A DNA stretch of 39,500 bases from Comamonadaceae bacterium (GTDB taxonomy: Bacteria > Pseudomonadota > Gammaproteobacteria > Burkholderiales > Burkholderiaceae_C). The stretch is taken from positions 1-39,500 of the forward strand of contig CANFZL010000002.1 in assembly GCA_947451205.1 (NCBI GenBank), read 5' to 3'. Position 1 is the stretch's first letter, and each line of letters opens with the position of its first letter. The notes under the pieces were generated by a model. That model was not told the DNA's origin, made no database searches, and saw nothing but the letters and a program-made list of their open reading frames with translations. Made by a program: the position numbers and the translations under genes. Positions 35,606 to 39,500 of the stretch are shown here, piece by piece.

Positions 35606-35685
35606 CCGTCACTGCGAGCGAAGCGTGGCAGTCCAGGAGCCTGAATTCGCAGTCATGGATGGCCGCGCTGCGCTCGCCATGACGG
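35606..35685. repeat. Imperfect palindromic intergenic repeat (REP/MITE-like GTCACTGCGAGCGAAGC...GCTGCGCTCGCCATGAC class)
   Basis: CCGTCACTGCGAGCGAAGCGTGGCAGTCCA (35606..35635) pairs with TGGATGGCCGCGCTGCGCTCGCCATGACGG (35656..35685), about 24 of 30 matched. Confidence 0.75.
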
Positions 35686-35740
35686 CGTGTCGTCATCGTT
35701 TGTTACGATGGCCGGCTACTTTGAAACCGAAAGATTGCCC

Positions 35741-36211
35741 ATGATTTATGTCACGCTCAAACTCGCTCACGTCCTCGCCATCATTGTTTGGATTGGCGGC
35801 ATGGTGTTTGCGCATTTCTTTTTGCGTCCAGCCGTGATGAGTTTAGAAGTGCCTGAGCGTGTGCGCGTGATGCATGAAGTTTTGCGGCGCTTCTTCAACG
35901 CGGTGTCTGTCGCCGTGTTGGTGACGCTGGCGACTGGTCTGTGGATGATCGGCCGCGTTGCTAAACAAGTGGTGCAAAGCGGCGGTAGTTTTTCGATGCC
36001 CTTGAGCTGGACACTCATGGCGAGTTTCGGCATCTTGATGATGCTGATTTTTGCGCACATCCGCTTTGCCTTGTTCAAGCGCCTGAGCCGTGCCGTTCAG
36101 GCCGCTGACTGGGCTGCCGGTGCTGCCGCTTTGGCATCTATCCGCACTTGGGTGGCAGTGAACTTGGGCTTGGGCGTCCTCATTGTGGTCATCGTCACCC
36201 TGCTGGTTTAA
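35741..36211 (+). CDS. CopD-like integral membrane protein
   Basis: Four predicted TM segments; LKLAHVLAIIVWIGGMVFAHFFLRP and similar. Confidence 0.7.
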   Translation: MIYVTLKLAHVLAIIVWIGGMVFAHFFLRPAVMSLEVPERVRVMHEVLRRFFNAVSVAVLVTLATGLWMIGRVAKQVVQSGGSFSMPLSWTLMASFGILMMLIFAHIRFALFKRLSRAVQAADWAAGAAALASIRTWVAVNLGLGVLIVVIVTLLV

Positions 36212-36214
36212 GCC

Positions 36215-36856
36215 TCAGGGGGAGGGTGCTGCGTTGTTCTCGTCAGAGCCGTTTCGAGTCGACGCCATCCAGGCGATCAGCGACGAGCGCATGGCTTCTT
36301 CCACCGACATATCCAGCGGCGTGACCCAGCTGCGCGGTACAAACACGGTGTAACCACCGATCATGTAGCCCATCGGCAAATACACCGCCACGTTGTCGGG
36401 AATGTCCAACCCAGCAGGTAAACCGTGGGTGTTAGGCCGGGTGATGAGACCCACAATCGCCAAAGCATGACCCGGCATGCGCAAGGACACCACTTGCTGT
36501 GGGTTGGATTTTTGCGGCGAGAAGTAGTCGGCAAAATTTTTCAGCGAGTTGTAAATACTTTTGACGACTGGCAAGTTGGTCATGGGCAGCTCAACCCATG
36601 AAAACATCTTGGCCGTGAAGGGTTGTGAAATCAAAAATCCCAGCCCCAAAATCGCCAAAATACCCAACAAAATTCCCTGACCTGGCAGGTAAAAGTCTCC
36701 CATCAAGGGCTGCACAACGTGCATCGCGACGCTCTCTATCCACGACACGAACAGGTACAACACGTACACCGTGAGTGCCATCGGCAAAACGGCCATCAGA
36801 CCCCGGAAAAAATATTGGTACAGGCGTTTCATGGTGGCGTTGATGTGTGGGCTCAT
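36215..36856 (-). CDS. DUF502 family membrane protein; start may be an internal ATG (MKRLYQYF)
   Basis: FFRGLMAVLPMALTVYVLYLFVSW, PGQGILLGILAILGLGFL, PVVKSIYNSLKNFADYF. Confidence 0.88.
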   Translation of the reverse strand: MSPHINATMKRLYQYFFRGLMAVLPMALTVYVLYLFVSWIESVAMHVVQPLMGDFYLPGQGILLGILAILGLGFLISQPFTAKMFSWVELPMTNLPVVKSIYNSLKNFADYFSPQKSNPQQVVSLRMPGHALAIVGLITRPNTHGLPAGLDIPDNVAVYLPMGYMIGGYTVFVPRSWVTPLDMSVEEAMRSSLIAWMASTRNGSDENNAAPSP

Positions 36857-36984
36857 GGGGTGGAAGTCTAACCATTGCGGATTAATCCTTATGTTCGTAT
36901 CCCGATGGCTGACTTCTGGCTGCTGACGCAGGTCCCAGCCGAAAGCGCAAAATACGGACCATCTGTAATTTAGACAAACCCCCT

Positions 36985-37236
36985 ATGACCGACGACCTGA
37001 ACCGAAAAAAAGAACTCAAAAAGATGGAACTGTGCGACTCATGCGCCGGCATTCAGCGCAACTGGCGCCGTGCCCCCGGCCATGCCGAGCTGGAGCAAGG
37101 CGAACACCGTCAGGAGAAACGCCCACACGGCTTGGTCACCATCACCAAGTACCGCTGCGACCGCTGCGGTACGGCGTGGGAGTACGAAAACAACAAGGTC
37201 GACATCAAAGCCGGTTGGTCGGTGGTGGGTCGGTAG
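36985..37236 (+). CDS. Small zinc-ribbon-like hypothetical protein
   Basis: CDSC...CDRC cysteine pairs. Confidence 0.6.
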   Translation: MTDDLNRKKELKKMELCDSCAGIQRNWRRAPGHAELEQGEHRQEKRPHGLVTITKYRCDRCGTAWEYENNKVDIKAGWSVVGR

Positions 37237-37269
37237 TCTGCGTTCATTTTTAAAATACGCATCATTTTT

Positions 37270-37297
37270 TGAGGTGTATTCTCTAAAATACACCTCA
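37270..37297. promoter_or_regulatory. Perfect inverted repeat abutting the fic start codon
   Basis: TGAGGTGTATT-CTCTAA-AATACACCTCA; last base is the A of the ATG. Confidence 0.5.
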
Positions 37298-38496
37298 TGC
37301 CTGCTCCAGCCAAACCCACCAAGATGCCTTATATCTGGCAGCATCCCGGTTGGCCTGAACTCCATTTCGACGCGTCAGCCTTGCATCACGCCTTGGATGA
37401 AGCACGGCTTGAGCAGGGCAAATTGCTCGGGCTGTTAGACGCGATTGGCTTGCACAGCGCCACCGAGGTGGTGCGCGAATTGTGGGTTCATGAGGCCATG
37501 GCCACGGCAGCCATTGAGGGTGATGCACTGGACTTGTCGGCCGTGCGATCTTCGGTATCGCACCAGCTGGGGCTGCACGCGGTGCGCCAATCAAACCGTC
37601 ATGTAGATGGCTTGATTGATGTGATGCAAGACGCGACCCAAGGCCACCACGAGCCGCTCAGTGATGACCGGCTGTGGCGTTGGCAGTCGGCTCTGTTTCC
37701 AGGTGGTACCTCTGGCTTGCAGCGCATTGCTGTGGGCCGCTACCGTGATCATGCGCAAGCCATGGAAATTATCAGTGGCACTGCCGGTCGCGAGGAGGTG
37801 CACTATAGCGCGCCGCCCTCGACACAGGTGCCTGCTGAGATGCACCAATTTCTAAGCTGGTTTGAGTCGACGCGGCCGCAGGACAAGCTGGCTGTTAGCG
37901 CCCCGCCCACACTCAACGGACTGTTACGGGCCGGTTTGGCGCACCTGTGGTTTGAGTCGATTCACCCGTTTGAGGATGGCAATGGCCGACTCGGCCGTGC
38001 CATTGTGGACATGGCGATAGCGCAAGACATCAGTGCTCCAATGCGGGTCTTTGGCATGGCGCGGCAAATGCAAGCGCAGCGCTCGGCTTACTACGACGCT
38101 TTGAATGCGGCGCAGCGGGGCTCGTTGGATGTGACGCCCTGGCTGCAGTGGTTTGTTCAAACTTTTGCCCAGGCTTGCAGGGCCTCACAAGGCGTGGTAC
38201 GGCAAGCGCTCGATAAATCAGCTTTCAGGTTGCGGGCGGCCCAGTGCGGCTTGAGTGCGCGGCAAACCAAGGTCCTAGACCGCTTGCTGGAAGCCGGCAA
38301 CACGGAGCTCGGCGGAGGTTTTTTGGGCGGTATGACCACCGACAAATACAGCAAGATCACCAGTGCGTCTAAGGCCACAGCCTCGCGTGATCTGTCAGAC
38401 CTGCTGGCAAAAGGCTTGCTTCGGGTCGACGGTGTCGGCAAGGCAACGCGCTACGCCATCGCCATCGAGGAATGGCAGCAACCATCACCAACTTGA
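37297..38496 (+). CDS. Fic family protein with DUF4172-like N-terminus
   Basis: Fic motif HPFEDGNGRLGRA; inhibitory-helix-like TAAIEGD; N-terminal IWQHPGWPELHFD; C-terminal winged-helix-like segment. Confidence 0.94.
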   Translation: MPAPAKPTKMPYIWQHPGWPELHFDASALHHALDEARLEQGKLLGLLDAIGLHSATEVVRELWVHEAMATAAIEGDALDLSAVRSSVSHQLGLHAVRQSNRHVDGLIDVMQDATQGHHEPLSDDRLWRWQSALFPGGTSGLQRIAVGRYRDHAQAMEIISGTAGREEVHYSAPPSTQVPAEMHQFLSWFESTRPQDKLAVSAPPTLNGLLRAGLAHLWFESIHPFEDGNGRLGRAIVDMAIAQDISAPMRVFGMARQMQAQRSAYYDALNAAQRGSLDVTPWLQWFVQTFAQACRASQGVVRQALDKSAFRLRAAQCGLSARQTKVLDRLLEAGNTELGGGFLGGMTTDKYSKITSASKATASRDLSDLLAKGLLRVDGVGKATRYAIAIEEWQQPSPT

Positions 38497-38527
38497 ACAC
38501 TAACCCGCTGCGTGCACAATCCCCTCA

Positions 38528-39421
38528 ATGAAAGCTCCCCCCAGACTGCAATCCCTCATGGAAGAGGGCCTGATCGACACGGTTGTGCGCCAGCTCATGA
38601 GCGGCAAAGAGGCGATGGTTTACGTGGTTCGCTGCGGCGACGAGACGCGCTGCGCCAAGATCTACAAAGAGGCCACCAACCGCAGCTTTCGCCAAGCCGT
38701 TGACTACACCGAGAACCGCAAGGTCAAAAACTCTAGGCAGGCGCGCGCCATGGCCAAAGGCAGCAAGTTTGGCCGGCAAGCCCAAGAAGCCGCCTGGCAA
38801 AGTGCCGAGGTCGACGCCCTTTATCGACTCGCCGCTGCTGGCGTGCGCGTGCCGCAGCCGTATAACTTTCACGACGGCGTGCTATTGATGGAGCTGGTGA
38901 CCGACGCCCACGGCGACGCCGCCCCGCGCCTCAATGACGTGGCTTTCAGCCGCGAACAAGCTTTGAAGCACCACGCCACGCTGATCGGCGAGGTGGTGCG
39001 CATGCTCTGCGCGGGTGTGGTGCATGGCGACCTGTCGGAGTTCAACATTCTGCTGGCGCATGTTCACGCTGAGGGCCATGCTGAAGATGGCTCTGAAGGC
39101 GAAGATGTGCCGGTGATCATTGACTTGCCGCAGGCGGTCGACGCTGCGGGCAACAACCACGCCCAGCGCATGCTGATGCGCGACGTCGCCAACCTGCGCG
39201 ATTTCTTTGGTCAATTTGCTCCTGAGTTGCTGAAGACCCAATACGGCCCCGAGTTGTGGAGCCTGTACCAAAGTGGTTTGCTGAGCAACGACACGCCGCT
39301 GACTGGCCGTTACCAGCGTATTGAGGGCGACGTCGACATGCAAGCCGTGATGCGCGAGATTGACGACGCACGGGCCGAAGACGCGGCGCGGCGCTTGCGG
39401 ATGCAGACTGCGGCGAACTAA
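38528..39421 (+). CDS. RIO1-like serine protein kinase
   Basis: MSGKEAMVYVVRCGDETRCAKIYK, GVVHGDLSEFNILLA, VIIDLPQAVD. Confidence 0.9.
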   Translation: MKAPPRLQSLMEEGLIDTVVRQLMSGKEAMVYVVRCGDETRCAKIYKEATNRSFRQAVDYTENRKVKNSRQARAMAKGSKFGRQAQEAAWQSAEVDALYRLAAAGVRVPQPYNFHDGVLLMELVTDAHGDAAPRLNDVAFSREQALKHHATLIGEVVRMLCAGVVHGDLSEFNILLAHVHAEGHAEDGSEGEDVPVIIDLPQAVDAAGNNHAQRMLMRDVANLRDFFGQFAPELLKTQYGPELWSLYQSGLLSNDTPLTGRYQRIEGDVDMQAVMREIDDARAEDAARRLRMQTAAN

Positions 39422-39500
39422 CCCCACATAAGTTGCAGGGCAGGGTCCTGAGACCGTTCACAATCTGACCTTTCAAAGAAAGAACACGCACAGATGGCTA

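Noticed and set aside
1-39500. CRISPR arrays, tRNA/rRNA genes, IS elements, prophage
   Set aside because: No regularly spaced repeats, transposase/integrase motifs, or tRNA/rRNA-like sequence were seen by eye in the intergenic regions; not tool-verified.

Overview
The window looks like a betaproteobacterial (Comamonadaceae/Leptothrix-like) chromosome. All calls come from reading translations and motifs; no database search was run. From left to right it contains: (1) a type II secretion/MSHA-like assembly cluster (GspF, GspE, PilM/N/O/P-like proteins, secretin, three pseudopilins) ending in a LuxR-type response regulator; (2) a convergent five-gene minus-strand operon that matches the Leptothrix mof manganese-oxidation operon: a 2167-aa multicopper oxidase (MofA-like), an FKBP isomerase (MofB-like) and a c-type cytochrome (MofC-like), plus a stand-alone FKBP N-terminal domain and a Sco1/SenC protein; (3) a divergent, partly AT-rich cellulose-synthase-type operon (bcsD, BcsR/P-like, bcsQ, bcsA, bcsB; no bcsZ or bcsC); (4) housekeeping and accessory genes (carboxylesterase, gshA, DTW-domain protein, IorA/IorB-type molybdenum hydroxylase, P-type ATPase, CopD-like membrane protein, DUF502, zinc-ribbon protein, Fic protein, RIO kinase). 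The most unusual item is the bcsA homologue. It is full length and otherwise close to canonical BcsA, but it has lost the DxD motif (now ESG), the TED catalytic base (now TEY), both PilZ c-di-GMP motifs, the FCGSC motif and about 20 residues next to the active site. This suggests a pseudo-synthase kept in an operon beside a Mn/metal oxidase and a secretion system. A multi-hairpin leader upstream of mofA and an intrinsic terminator between mofA and mofB also deserve follow-up.
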